From positions 1 through 64,000 of the forward strand of contig NZ_JAPWHW010000021.1 in the NCBI RefSeq assembly GCF_028369135.1: 64,000 nt of DNA, given 5' to 3'. Source of the DNA: Roseovarius sp. ZX-A-9 (GTDB lineage: Bacteria; Pseudomonadota; Alphaproteobacteria; Rhodobacterales; Rhodobacteraceae). The position numbers and the translations under genes were made by a program. The notes beneath the pieces were generated by a model. That model ran no database searches, was not told the DNA's origin, and worked only from the letters and a program-made list of their open reading frames with translations. This document shows, one piece after another, positions 1 through 8,316 of this stretch; within the stretch, counting starts at the first letter, position 1; every line of letters starts with the position of its first letter.

Positions 1-2
1 AG

Positions 3-86
3 CGTCATGCAGTGATCTACGTGCGCCAGTCGACACAGAGCCAGGTCATGACGAACCTCGAGAGCCAGCGTCGGCAAGCTGCGCTG
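3..86 (+). pseudogene. Serine recombinase N-terminal fragment
   Basis: The frame reads HAVIYVRQST and then ESQRRQ, which is the start of the catalytic domain of large serine recombinases (YxRxS motif with the nucleophilic Ser). Homology stops abruptly near base 86, where an IS66 fragment in opposite orientation begins. It may continue off the left edge, but the part here encodes only about 28 residues, so no working enzyme comes from this side. It marks a recombination junction. Confidence 0.6.
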
Positions 87-504
87 GTACGATGTCGAGA
101 CGCTCGGTCCGATCCTCGCCGATCCGGTGCATGCGACCGCACCCACAGGGGCAATCGAGGCTCGCCGGTTCGATGACACGTTCGATGCGCGGCAGATCAG
201 CGGGCAGATGGCCGAGATTGCGCTGCCGTCTCCGGCGCGGCGTCGTGGTGGATGGCGCGGCCTGCTCCTTGCGGGTCTCGACCTCCGCGACGGCGGTTTC
301 CAGATCTTCGAAGGCCAGCTGCCGGTCGTCGTCGCTCAGCTTCTCGGACCGTTTGCCATGCACGACATGGTTCAACTCGGCCACGAGATGCTCGAGGCGC
401 CGGTTTGCGTCCCTCAGCGCACCATTCTCCTGCAGCAGCGCCAGAACGGCGGCGCGCTGGCTCTCGGGGATCGCGGACAGGTCGATGGGCGGGGCGTTAG
501 ACAT
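85..504 (-). pseudogene. IS66 family transposase TnpC, N-terminal fragment
   Basis: Starting at MSNAPPIDL (ATG at 502-504) the translation has the leucine-rich coiled N-terminus, the HGKRSEKL segment and the zinc-finger part DCPCGCGRMHRIGED, then ERLDIVPAQ, all typical of IS66 TnpC. Full-length members have roughly 500 residues. This one is cut after about 140, exactly where the serine recombinase fragment begins, so the DDE catalytic domain is missing. An in-frame ATG further upstream (561) lies inside the IstB remnant and is not a likely start. Confidence 0.8.
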
Positions 505-520
505 GCGCGGATTATACCGC

Positions 521-1015
521 GCCAAATGCGCCGATGGCGTCGCCGCTGTGAAGGCTGGCAAGAGCGTCTACCGCGCGACCCTGGCCGATCTGATCGCAGC
601 ATTGAGCCAGGCCGAGCGGGAGGGCCGGCTGGCCGAGAAGATCCGCTTCTATGCCCGGGCGTCTCTGTTGATCGTCGATGAGATCGGCTACCTCCCCATC
701 ACCACCGGGGGCGCCAACCTGTTCTTCCAACTCGTCAACGCTCGCTACGAAAAGGGCGCCATGATCCTAACTTCAAACCGCGGCTTCGCGGAATGGGGCG
801 AGGTATTCGGCGATCCGGTCGTCGCGACCGCATTGCTCGACCGCCTCCTGCACCACGCTGTCGTCATCCAGATCGAGGGTGCCAGTTACAGGCTCCGCAG
901 CCATGCCGGCCTCATACCCGAGCATGTCCGCGCCAACGCCCCCATCACCCCGCCACCGCCGCCAAAGCGGCGTGGGCGGCCACCCAAATCAAAAAACGGA
1001 GCCGCAGATCACTGA
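521..1015 (+). pseudogene. istB: IS21 family helper ATPase IstB, C-terminal fragment
   Basis: The sequence shows the IstB/DnaC-like AAA core from KCADGVAAVKAG through the Walker B segment LLIVDEIGYLP, the sensor region TSNRGFAEWGEVF, and the C-terminal VIQIEGASYRLR, ending in a proline/arginine-rich tail. The Walker A region and N-terminus are absent, replaced by the IS66 fragment. Downstream, about 1018-1090, lies AT-rich sequence resembling an IS21 right end (GGGGAATTTTACTTCGGCAC). IstB normally works with IstA, which is not present, so this is a dead remnant. Confidence 0.75.
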
Positions 1016-1077
1016 CACCGGCTGATCACCGGGACCAAGCAAGTGGGGAATTTTACTTCGGCACTTTTGGGGAAAGT

Positions 1078-1326
1078 TCAAACGGCGTTGACAGCCTGCG
1101 CCACCGGCAGATCCACCGGAAAGAACAGCGCCCCAGCATCAGGCGACCACAGGCCCTTTCTCTTGAGGTCATGCCGCCACGCATAAATTTGCTGTCGCTT
1201 AATCTCATGACGTTGCGCAACCTGCGTTACGCTTGCGCCATCGACCCCAACCGACATGACAATCTCAAGTTTGTCGTCGTCATACCAAAAGCGTCGCCGC
1301 TCCGCCCCAAAAATTTCACCACGCAT
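1078..1326 (-). pseudogene. IS66 accessory protein TnpA, truncated
   Basis: Residues 1-75 carry the helix-turn-helix region EIVMSVGVDGASVTQVAQRH and RQQIYAWRHDLKRKG, then GALFFPVDLP, which matches the IS66/IS911-type accessory protein TnpA. The usual C-terminal part is lost at about base 1086, where the IS21 right end abuts. Three 12-bp repeats with a GACGTC core lie just upstream of the ATG at 1326. It probably came from the same kind of element as the TnpC fragment at 85-504, but the TnpB gene between them is gone. Confidence 0.65.
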
Positions 1327-1344
1327 CGCAGACCCTGTCTAAGG

Positions 1345-1380
1345 GACGTCGTTAATGACGTCCTTAGCGACGTCTCTTAG
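1345..1380. repeat. Three tandem 12-bp repeats with GACGTC core
   Basis: GACGTC occurs at 1345-1350, 1357-1362 and 1369-1374, exactly 12 bp apart, each followed by a six-base AT-leaning spacer (GTTAAT, CTTAGC, TCTTAG). The core is itself a palindrome. The array lies directly upstream of the truncated TnpA gene, where an insertion-sequence end or promoter would be. It could be a transposase or regulator binding site; function is not known. Confidence 0.5.
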
Positions 1381-1381
1381 T

Positions 1382-1574
1382 TCATTGCCAAAGCGTCACG
1401 CAGGCGGTGCCAATGGCGTGGTTACGCAACAACTCTTGGATCGGTAGATCATCAAGGAGGTGATCCCGAAATACCCCCGCCCAAGAACGATCCAGCAGCA
1501 GGCGCCGCCTTCTCGCCCATCTCAGACCAGCGATCAAACAAATCACCGGTTCGTCTATCGCGCGATGCAATCAT
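1382..1574 (-). pseudogene. IS1182-like transposase N-terminal remnant, frameshifted
   Basis: One minus frame from the ATG at 1574 reads DRRTGDLFDRWSEMGEKA. The next frame then continues RRRRLLLDRSWAGVFRDHLL and DDLPIQELL. Together they resemble the N-terminus of IS1182-type DDE transposases (FDPW...GPKRRKLLDRSWAGxFRxHLL). The frame change sits near the EKA/RRR transition, and the protein ends soon after at a stop at 1382. It is a short, broken fragment and the family assignment rests on this motif alone. Confidence 0.5.
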
Positions 1575-1864
1575 GCCAAAGTATAGCCGGTTCCGCAGCC
1601 AAAATGAATCGACTTTTACCGCGCCCCTCAACCTTCAGCTATATCTCCCGAACTTGGCCTTGCAGGTGCAGAAACTGCCTTCCGACATTCCGTCTTGCGA
1701 TGATCTCTTTTTGAGAGTTAAATATTCGCCATGAAACACGCACACCTCATAACCCTTAAAATCGGTTAGAGCTCGCACCCTTGCGGGCGACTGTGATGTG
1801 CCCGCTGTTTTATCACGCTCATGTTCATATCTGGTCGCTCGCCTTATTTTCGAGGAGAACGACA

Positions 1865-2428
1865 ATGGTGAAATGGTATACTGCGGACCCTCATTTCGGG
1901 CACGAAAATATCCTGAAATTCTGCAAGAGGCCCTTCAAAAATACCGACGAGATGGACAATGCGATCATTCGGAACCTGTGGTCATGCGTTCAGCCGGAAG
2001 ACGAACTCTGGATCCTAGGGGATTTCGCGGCCCCCAGAGGAGCAAATAGTCCGACATGGCTGATGGCGATCTTTGAAAAGCTTCCTGGCAAATCCAGGCA
2101 TTTCGTCACGGGGAATCATGATCGTGAAGCTGTCCTGCAACTGCCTTGGGATAGTGTGAACTCTCTTGTAGAGGTCCAGGACGGCCCCAAGAACCAGAAG
2201 CATACCCTTTGCCACTATCCGCTGCTGACCTGGAATCACTCTCGCAGAGGCGCTCTCAATCTGTTCGGGCATGTCCATGATAATTGGAAAGGTAGCCGGA
2301 ACAGCATCAATGTCGGGGTCGATGTCTGGGATTTCATGCCTGTACGGTTCGAGGATATCGCAAGGCGAGCGCAGACCCTGCCCGTGAACGCTCACTGGCA
2401 CGATGTGGAGCCCCAAAGCCCATTGTGA
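1865..2428 (+). CDS. Calcineurin-like metallophosphoesterase
   Basis: This 187-residue protein has the complete metallophosphoesterase motif set: DPHFGH at residues 8-13, GDF at 52-54, GNHD at 83-86, CHYP around 116-119 and GHVH at 135-138. These residues hold the two metal ions in the family, so it should be an active cytoplasmic phosphoesterase. Its size and motif spacing fit the small stand-alone phosphoesterases often carried by phages and islands; the substrate cannot be told. The start is ATG 1865, preceded by GAGGAG. It stands alone, followed by about 210 bases without a clear gene, next to a recombinase gene, which suits cargo of a mobile segment. Confidence 0.9.
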   Translation: MVKWYTADPHFGHENILKFCKRPFKNTDEMDNAIIRNLWSCVQPEDELWILGDFAAPRGANSPTWLMAIFEKLPGKSRHFVTGNHDREAVLQLPWDSVNSLVEVQDGPKNQKHTLCHYPLLTWNHSRRGALNLFGHVHDNWKGSRNSINVGVDVWDFMPVRFEDIARRAQTLPVNAHWHDVEPQSPL

Positions 2429-2639
2429 TGAGAACCCTTGCCACACAGATTATAATTCGTTTGGCAAACCGGTGGTACGCCCAGACGGCATAGGAGATGA
2501 TGGACCAAGGAAAGTGGAAACTCTTCAGGCAATGCTGTGAAACTTTGCTGATCATGACAGAGGGTTATCCATGTAGCCGGGGCGTGGCGACGACCTGACA
2601 AAGCCGAACACACGTCTCCCGCATCCAGATAGAAAAGGT

Positions 2640-2876
2640 GTGGACGCGATTCTGGAGACAAAGCAGCGGGCCGAGAGTCTCCTCAAAGAAGCGCATGAGA
2701 TCGGGCTCGTCCCGTTTCAGGAGAATACCAGTCTCTTGGGCCAAATTGCAGATCGGCTCACCGAGACACGCGAGATCGATGAGCCGAAGCTTGAAGCGAT
2801 CCAAAGCAGCCTGTCAAGTCAACCGGCAGCATTGGATGCCAGATGCGAAACGGTAGTCCCTTCGGAACTAAAATAA
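2640..2876 (+). CDS. Small hypothetical protein
   Basis: A 78-residue frame opening with GTG at 2640 and ending 9 bases inside the 3' end of the convergent recombinase gene. The product is helical and charged (ETKQRAESLLKEAHEIG, then DRLTETREIDEPKLEAIQ) with no membrane segment. No clear ribosome binding site is seen and I recognise no family. It may be a genuine small protein of the island or a chance frame. Confidence 0.35.
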   Translation: MDAILETKQRAESLLKEAHEIGLVPFQENTSLLGQIADRLTETREIDEPKLEAIQSSLSSQPAALDARCETVVPSELK

Positions 2877-4310
2877 TCTGTGGGCGCCTGGCTGATTATA
2901 CCGGTCGGCCTGTGTCTTCGATGCTGGTAGATAATTCAGCCGCTCTGGTTGGCGCACGGGTGTAAAAGATCTCGCGTCGATGATCTGCGGTGCGCGACTT
3001 CCGGCGAGGTTGCGCGCTGTATTTGCGCTTCCGTAATTCTCCTGCGTTCGCGCACTCTGTTGCCCCAGAATTGCACTGATGTCCAATCGATCCACCTCAT
3101 GTCCTCCTGCTTTGAGATCTGATGCAATCGCATGGCGGAAAACATATGGCGTCAGGGTTTGCCGCAAACGAGGGAAGGCAATTTTCCCCAGTCGGGTTGT
3201 GAGCTTACCCAAACTGGAGGATACGCGTCTCCCGCGTTCAAGTGGCATCAGAGCCTCGCCAGATTTCTTATGGGTCGCTGCCGAAAGCGTCAGCACAATG
3301 GGTTTTTGGCGTTGCTCCGATATGTAGTCAAAGAGCCAGATTGCTTCATCAGTTTGGCAGAATAAATCAATCTTGCGCCAGCACTGACCCCTGCCCGAAT
3401 GCTCACCTTTCTCTTCAGAAACCTTTGCTCCGGCGATTTCAAAGGACAGGGATGACTGGCCGTTTGTGTCCATCGCGTGGACGGTAACGCCAAAGTCATC
3501 ACTGAATTCTGCCGGCCGACAGCCTGTCAGCATGAATGTGGCGATAAAGGCCCGTTGGCGATCGTCCAGATACCGGTCAGGGATCACTGCCGTTGCCCAG
3601 AAATGCGATCGCCAATCATAGTTTGGGAGGGTTTTCGCTTTGCGGCGCTGATGCCGGTTGAGCGCGTAGAGAGCGTCTTTCTTCGACTTTGAAGATCGAG
3701 CGCGAGTCTTAGCTTTGCCCCTCTCTTTGGTGGAACGGTCTCGCAGTGCTCTATGATGCGGGTCTGGTGGCACCTGCAACAAGAAGGCAACAGCACTGAT
3801 AAATTGGCTTCGCTGATCAACGGTTAGGCGCCCTTTAACATTTTCCAGCCGATCGATTAGATCTTTACTGCGATGTGGTTTAAGGAGTTTCACATAATGT
3901 TTTTTGGTGCTTTCGTTTCTCTCATCAGTGAACACTTGGCACCAGTAGGCCGGTGCCTTTTCCAATACCTTTTGGGCCGCCATTCGTACTAAGGCAGATC
4001 GATAGCTCTGGCGGCTGTTGGCGCTGGTCCACCCATTTGCATGGTCGATGGAAAGATAGCTGATAAACGGGTCACCAGACGGGTCCTTGCGGGCCATAGA
4101 TGCCGCACGCTGTTCGTATTTTTTCCATGTGCCGCTAAGAACCAAGTCCTTAAATGAATAGAGAGAATTCGATTGAACAGCCAGCTCGTAAGCTTGAATA
4201 CTTTGTTCAAAAGTAATCTGAATGGGTGCCAAGTTAGGCCCGCGCTCAACATCGGCGGGTTGGCTGCCCATAGCATGGTCTGAAATTTTGTAACGATCAA
4301 TCTTTGACAT
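2868..4310 (-). CDS. Tyrosine recombinase / integrase
   Basis: The 480-residue product has an alpha-helical N-terminal region (about 30-180), a strongly basic linker (about 190-225, TKERGKAKTRARSSKSKK) and a phage-integrase catalytic domain from about 240. Box I Arg is R265 in TGCRPAE, box II Arg is R392 in YVFRHA, and the nucleophile is Tyr426 in TQENYG. The usual HxxR histidine is Tyr and the second H/W position is Gln (ILGQQSA), so the pocket departs from the textbook pattern. ATG 4310 has AAGGA upstream. It probably mobilised this region, but no flanking attachment repeats were identified. Confidence 0.8.
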   Translation of the reverse strand: MSKIDRYKISDHAMGSQPADVERGPNLAPIQITFEQSIQAYELAVQSNSLYSFKDLVLSGTWKKYEQRAASMARKDPSGDPFISYLSIDHANGWTSANSRQSYRSALVRMAAQKVLEKAPAYWCQVFTDERNESTKKHYVKLLKPHRSKDLIDRLENVKGRLTVDQRSQFISAVAFLLQVPPDPHHRALRDRSTKERGKAKTRARSSKSKKDALYALNRHQRRKAKTLPNYDWRSHFWATAVIPDRYLDDRQRAFIATFMLTGCRPAEFSDDFGVTVHAMDTNGQSSLSFEIAGAKVSEEKGEHSGRGQCWRKIDLFCQTDEAIWLFDYISEQRQKPIVLTLSAATHKKSGEALMPLERGRRVSSSLGKLTTRLGKIAFPRLRQTLTPYVFRHAIASDLKAGGHEVDRLDISAILGQQSARTQENYGSANTARNLAGSRAPQIIDARSFTPVRQPERLNYLPASKTQADRYNQPGAHRLF

Positions 4311-4328
4311 TTTAGATATCCTTCCGAT

Positions 4329-5039
4329 TTAATAATGTTCTGAAAGCGCAGTGTGAAAATTAGGCATTCCGAAAATCAGATCGCCGCGCTGTCCGTAGTG
4401 ATCACCCTCGCAAGAAGGGTGAGGACGGTTATCTCGCAGCTCCAAAATACTCTCTACCTTGCCACTTAATCGCGACATGCAGCAGGCACGTGGGCAATGG
4501 AAAAATCGAAACCGGAAACAGAATTGTAGAGAGCGGCAACATTTTTGTTGAATTTCTGAATGCGCTAAAAATAAATAATTTGGCCTGTTAGGCATACGAA
4601 TTTCGAAAATGCATACCCAGGGATTGAAGACCTCTGAATTGTAATGGGGCAACACAGTGATCACCAGCTGTGCTGCGCCAAGATCCGTCCCTCCCTTCTG
4701 ATACGCCCGCTTATCTATGGAAGCGCACTCAAATAGTTTCACTTGGACTATTTTCGGGTTTAGCCATAAACCTTGAAACGTCGCCATAAATGGGCGTCCG
4801 ATATTCTTGCGACCAGTTTCGCGCGTTCGTTCATTCTGGCGAATGAGAATATTTCCCTGACAACCATCGTCAACAAACTCACAAATATGGGTGCGGGTTT
4901 TGGCCTTCGTAAACCTATATAGAGCACCGGCGCATTCGTGTCGTCGCAACCCAGACAGTGCAAGCTCTGCAAACAGCATCTTCGCCTTCGCACGTGACCT
5001 CAAAAACAAATATATTGCGTTAGGTTTTTTTAATTTCAT
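4329..5039 (-). CDS. Hypothetical protein upstream of the integrase
   Basis: A 236-residue frame ending 18 bases before the recombinase start and reading the same way, so the two could be co-transcribed. The first 60 residues (MKLKKPNAIYLFLRSRAKAK, then ELALSGLRRHECAGALYRF) look protein-like and basic. The last third is rich in Cys, Phe and Arg and looks less convincing. The ATG at 5039 has only a weak GGGA. I recognise no domain. A shorter gene, or none, is possible. Confidence 0.35.
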   Translation of the reverse strand: MKLKKPNAIYLFLRSRAKAKMLFAELALSGLRRHECAGALYRFTKAKTRTHICEFVDDGCQGNILIRQNERTRETGRKNIGRPFMATFQGLWLNPKIVQVKLFECASIDKRAYQKGGTDLGAAQLVITVLPHYNSEVFNPWVCIFEIRMPNRPNYLFLAHSEIQQKCCRSLQFCFRFRFFHCPRACCMSRLSGKVESILELRDNRPHPSCEGDHYGQRGDLIFGMPNFHTALSEHY

Positions 5040-5247
5040 ATCTGCAATCCCGTGTCAGAAAACATATACGCCCCTCACATTAAAGAAATGTTAAAATTTC
5101 AACGGTACCAGATAATATCTTCAACCAGCTCTTATAACGTTTACTCGACCACCGGGCGCGCTGCGCGTGTGCTCACCCCCTGATAACTGGGCCATTTGAA
5201 GTTGGGTTTTTCGCTAAGTTTTCCTGATTGGCAGAAAGCAGGATCAC

Positions 5248-5360
5248 ATGAAGGCATCAAAGTTCACGGAACCGCAGAAGCCGGTCATTCTCAAACCAGG
5301 AGAGAAAGGCACGCCAGTTGCGGAGAGCCGCCGCAAAGCGGACATAAGCTAGGCGACCTA
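5248..5360 (+). pseudogene. IS3 family OrfA relic
   Basis: From ATG 5248 the translation MKASKFTEPQKPVILK, then PVAESRRKADIS-stop-AT, is clearly an IS3-type OrfA start (MKASKF...QKAFIL...GVAEICRKAGISQAT). The stop inside ISQAT and several substitutions show decay. A better preserved relative of the same N-terminus is at 60454-60627 on the opposite strand. Confidence 0.7.
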
Positions 5361-5726
5361 GCAGCTGTAGCAAGCTGTAACACTTTATGTTGAAGCTCAC
5401 AACGCTTTATGGGCAATTTATTTTAAGTCATTTTGGTGTATTTTAATTTAAAAGCATGCATTCCACATGTAATTTACACTTTAAAGGTTGTATATTGCAT
5501 GCAATATGATTTTAATTAGTCTATTTCACATTACTTTGGAGAGATTCGACATCCATGACGTGTCCGATGCTCCGGATGCGGGATTTCCGGGGCGGAATCC
5601 TATTATCCCGGATGCTGTCCCGGCAGTTTCTCTGGCGCGGTAGCTGTCGCTTAGCATTTTTCGTTGGTTCCTTCATATGCAGGTCAAACCGAGAGGCCCC
5701 ATGCAATCAGGTCCCTTACGAAATCC
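5361..5726. other. AT-rich non-coding stretch
   Basis: No convincing gene is seen. Bases 5400-5530 are markedly AT-rich compared with the surroundings and hold two near copies of GCATGCA (around 5454 and 5497). A short open frame follows around 5540-5640 (FDIHDVSDAPDAGF) with no start codon; it may be the edge of the decayed ABC gene or chance. Confidence 0.4.
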
Positions 5727-5998
5727 GATTGTGAAAAGCACATGGACATCAATCGCGCCCGCGTCCTGCGGGTCCGTTCGGTCATGACAGCTGACAGCCG
5801 GGAAGGATGTCAAAGATCAGTGCCAGTTCTACGCTCGAAGATGCGCTGGAAATGTCTGGCGGCGCCGCGGGTCACGTTTTCAGGGTCATGGATCAGGGCA
5901 AGAGGATCGGAGCATTGCGGATGACCGATGTTTTCAAGGCACCTGTCGCGCGGCATGCCCTGAATGGAAGCCGGGGCGTCCCGGCCGACCAAATGTGA
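5727..5998 (+). pseudogene. Decayed glycine-betaine type ABC ATPase (ProV-like) C-terminus
   Basis: Around 5733-5790 one frame reads EKHMDINRARVLRVRSVMT, which matches the junction after the nucleotide-binding domain of ProV/ChoV ATPases (FVxHMxxxxVLRxxxVM). From 5807 a second frame gives a CBS-like half: STLEDALEMSGGAAGHVFRV, then MDQGKRIGALRMTDVFKAPV. A frame change separates them, and all of the ATPase core is missing. It is oriented opposite to the intact proV at 8306-9406, so it is a second, dead transporter copy and not a fragment of that gene. Confidence 0.6.
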
Positions 5999-6099
5999 AT
6001 CGTCCCGAGTTTGTCGGAGACCATCGCTCAATGGACCAAAGGCCTATCATGCACCAACTTTCAACTTGGACCAATCAAGTGGGGCTGCTCACCGCTGGA

Positions 6100-6180
6100 G
6101 CGCGTCAATAACCTGCCCCCCACCAAGTGCATATCCTGGAGATGAACGGCGACGGCTATCGGCTGCGCCAGAGCGCAGCC
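6100..6180 (+). pseudogene. Second IstB C-terminal relic (IS21 family)
   Basis: The frame around 6121 reads HQVHILEMNGDGYRLRQS, the nearly invariant C-terminal signature of IstB (HILEMNGDSYRLRQS). Upstream the reading frame contains a stop and the rest of the protein is missing. It differs in sequence from the IstB fragment at 521-1015, so a different IS21 element was involved. It marks the left edge of the ABC transporter block. Confidence 0.6.
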
Positions 6181-6195
6181 GATATGTCGAACGCT

Positions 6196-6228
6196 GGGCC
6201 CATCCTGCGACGGTGAATGGGCCCTTTT
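6196..6228 (+). terminator. Hairpin next to the 3' end of proX
   Basis: A perfect 8-bp inverted repeat, GGGCCCAT (6196-6203) and ATGGGCCC (6217-6224), with a 13-base loop is followed by TTTT on the plus strand. On the minus strand, where proX ends at 6268, the hairpin is present but the trailing T-run is poor. It could terminate either direction. Confidence 0.5.
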
Positions 6229-6267
6229 GTCTATGAGATCGACAAGACTTTGTATCGCTTTCGAATA

Positions 6268-7263
6268 TCAGTCTGCTGCCTTGCGGGCGGCTTCAATCCA
6301 TCCCTCATACTCGGTTTTGTGGGCTTTGATCCATTCATCAACATGGCGGTCGATATCCTCGATCGAATCCTCGCCCTGGCGCATTGCATAGTTCTCGGCC
6401 GAGACGTCGTTGATGTCGATCTGTGCCAGTTCGAACAACTTCGCCGCTGCCGGGTTGGCCGCGAGGAAATCGTTATTGGCTAGGATGCGCAGCTCGTTCA
6501 CAGCAAAACCGAGGTTCTTGTCCTGATACATGGTGTCGTCGGTGCGCTCGTCAGGGAGCGAGGTAAACGGCACCTCGATCCACTCGACATCCTTACCCGG
6601 CACCAGAATGCCGGAGACCCAATAAGGCGTCCAAGTGTAGTAGATGATCGGCTTGCCAGCTTCGTGGACCGCGATCGTATCGGCGATGACAGCGTTGTAA
6701 GAACCCTGATTGTGGGTCACGGTATCGCGCAGGCCATAAGCATCCATATGATGCTCGATCACCCGCTCGCAACCCCAGCCCGGCGGGCACCCGGCCAGAT
6801 CGGCCTTGCCGTCGCCGTCATTGTCAAAGCGTTTGGCGATCTCGGGATCGGTCAAATCGCCAATATTGGTGACACCCGCGTCATAGGACGCCTTGTCGAC
6901 CAGATAGCCCTGCACGGCGCCCGTGATCAGGTGCCCCGCCTTGGTCATGGCGTCAGCGCCACCCGATTCCTTGAAAAAATGCTCGTGCAGCGGGTCATAA
7001 AAAACCGTGGTGAAATCACCGTCGCCTGTGCCGATTGCCAGAACGATGGTCTGATATTCCACCGATTGCGGATCGCCAATAGTGTAGCCCAGTTGCTCGA
7101 GAGCGCGGTAGATGATTTGGTTCTGGAAACGCTCTTCCAGAACGGTACCCTCGATCGGTCGCACGGTGACGCCCTCGCCTGGCATGTCTGCCCCCCAGGC
7201 CATGCCTGAGCACATCATCAGCGCGGACGCCGCCGCGATTGTCCCTGTCTTGAAATTTTTCAT
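6268..7263 (-). CDS. proX: Glycine betaine/proline type ABC substrate-binding protein
   Basis: A 331-residue periplasmic binding protein with a signal peptide (MKNFKT..., hydrophobic to about 22, AWGA cleavage zone). Family marks are the Asp-rich loop DNDGDGKAD at about 148-155 followed by the Cys pair in GCPPGWGCE (about 158-166), and the aromatic segment YYTWTPYW near 220, which in ProX relatives helps form the cation-binding cage. It should deliver a quaternary amine such as betaine or choline to the ProW/ProV complex. ATG 7263 is preferred because GGGGTGA lies 6-12 bases upstream; a GTG at 7272 falls inside that site. It is the last gene of the proV-proW-proX series, about 117 bases after proW. 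Confidence 0.9.
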   Translation of the reverse strand: MKNFKTGTIAAASALMMCSGMAWGADMPGEGVTVRPIEGTVLEERFQNQIIYRALEQLGYTIGDPQSVEYQTIVLAIGTGDGDFTTVFYDPLHEHFFKESGGADAMTKAGHLITGAVQGYLVDKASYDAGVTNIGDLTDPEIAKRFDNDGDGKADLAGCPPGWGCERVIEHHMDAYGLRDTVTHNQGSYNAVIADTIAVHEAGKPIIYYTWTPYWVSGILVPGKDVEWIEVPFTSLPDERTDDTMYQDKNLGFAVNELRILANNDFLAANPAAAKLFELAQIDINDVSAENYAMRQGEDSIEDIDRHVDEWIKAHKTEYEGWIEAARKAAD

Positions 7264-7380
7264 TATAGTCACCCCTGTTTTTCTGTGATGGGCCCGTCTT
7301 GGTTTGTCGGTGAAGCATCGGACGGACGAGCCGTATTGCGTGCCGATGCCGCTTGGGTAAGAGAAGGTTCCGGTGCGCCG

Positions 7381-8316
7381 CTAACGGCCAAACATCTTGG
7401 CGATCAGTCCAACCGGGCCTCCCTGCCACCAGTGCCGGTGACCACGCTCGCGCCCAGTCTGCGCCACGCCCTGCGTGATGCGGTCCAGCACGATGGCCAG
7501 TAGAACAATGCCCAGACCGCCAACGATGGCCTTGCCCGCGTCGAGCCGCCCCATGGCGCGCAGCACCTCGTTGCCCAGCCCCTTGACCGCAATCATCGAC
7601 GCGATCACCACCATCGACAGGGCCAGCATGATCGTTTGGTTGACCCCCGCCATGATCGTCGGCGTCGCCAGTGGCAACTCGACCTTGAACAGGATCTGCA
7701 AGGGATTGGCGCCGTAAGCGCGCGCCGCCTCGACCACGCTTGCATCAACGCCGCGGATTCCCAGCGACGTCAACCGCACCAAGGGAGGTAGAGCAAAGAC
7801 GATGGTTACGATGACGCCCGAGACATTGCCGATGCCCACTAGCATCACCACGGGCACCAAATAGACAAAGGCAGGAATGGTTTGCATCGTGTCCAGAACC
7901 GGGCGGATGGCCGCCTGAAACCGGTCGGATTTCGCCGCCAGAATGCCCAGCGGCAGGCCGATGGCGATGCAGACCAAAACCGAACTGGTCACAATTGCCA
8001 GGGTCGTCATTGCCAGCCCCCACGCCGTGGGATCCAGAAGCCCCAGGGCAAAAAGAGATACTCCGACGATGATCGCCACCCGGCGCCCGCCGATCTGCCA
8101 GGCCAGCAGCACCAGAATGGCAATGATGATCATAGGCGGCACGGCTTGCAGGGCATGCTCGATGGACATAATCGCATCGTTGACCGCCCGCTTGAGCGGC
8201 TGGATCGCGCTGCGATGCGCGGTCGCCCAACCCTTAATGCCGTCGGCCCAGTCGGCCAGCCCCAGGTCGACCGTCTGGAACGGATCAAGCAGGCTGAAAG
8301 ATTTGTCATCCGCCAT
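7381..8316 (-). CDS. proW: Glycine betaine/proline type ABC permease
   Basis: This 311-residue inner-membrane protein has an amphipathic N-terminus, about six hydrophobic segments from residue 60, and the ABC permease coupling segment EAARAYGANPLQILFKVELP. The size and the long N-terminal extension match ProW-type permeases. ATG 8316 (MADDKSF) has AGGGGGA upstream and overlaps the end of proV by 11 bases, so translation is probably coupled. It forms the membrane channel for the ProX ligand. The ligand could be choline, betaine or another methylated amine; the sequence does not decide. Confidence 0.9.
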   Translation of the reverse strand: MADDKSFSLLDPFQTVDLGLADWADGIKGWATAHRSAIQPLKRAVNDAIMSIEHALQAVPPMIIIAILVLLAWQIGGRRVAIIVGVSLFALGLLDPTAWGLAMTTLAIVTSSVLVCIAIGLPLGILAAKSDRFQAAIRPVLDTMQTIPAFVYLVPVVMLVGIGNVSGVIVTIVFALPPLVRLTSLGIRGVDASVVEAARAYGANPLQILFKVELPLATPTIMAGVNQTIMLALSMVVIASMIAVKGLGNEVLRAMGRLDAGKAIVGGLGIVLLAIVLDRITQGVAQTGRERGHRHWWQGGPVGLIAKMFGR

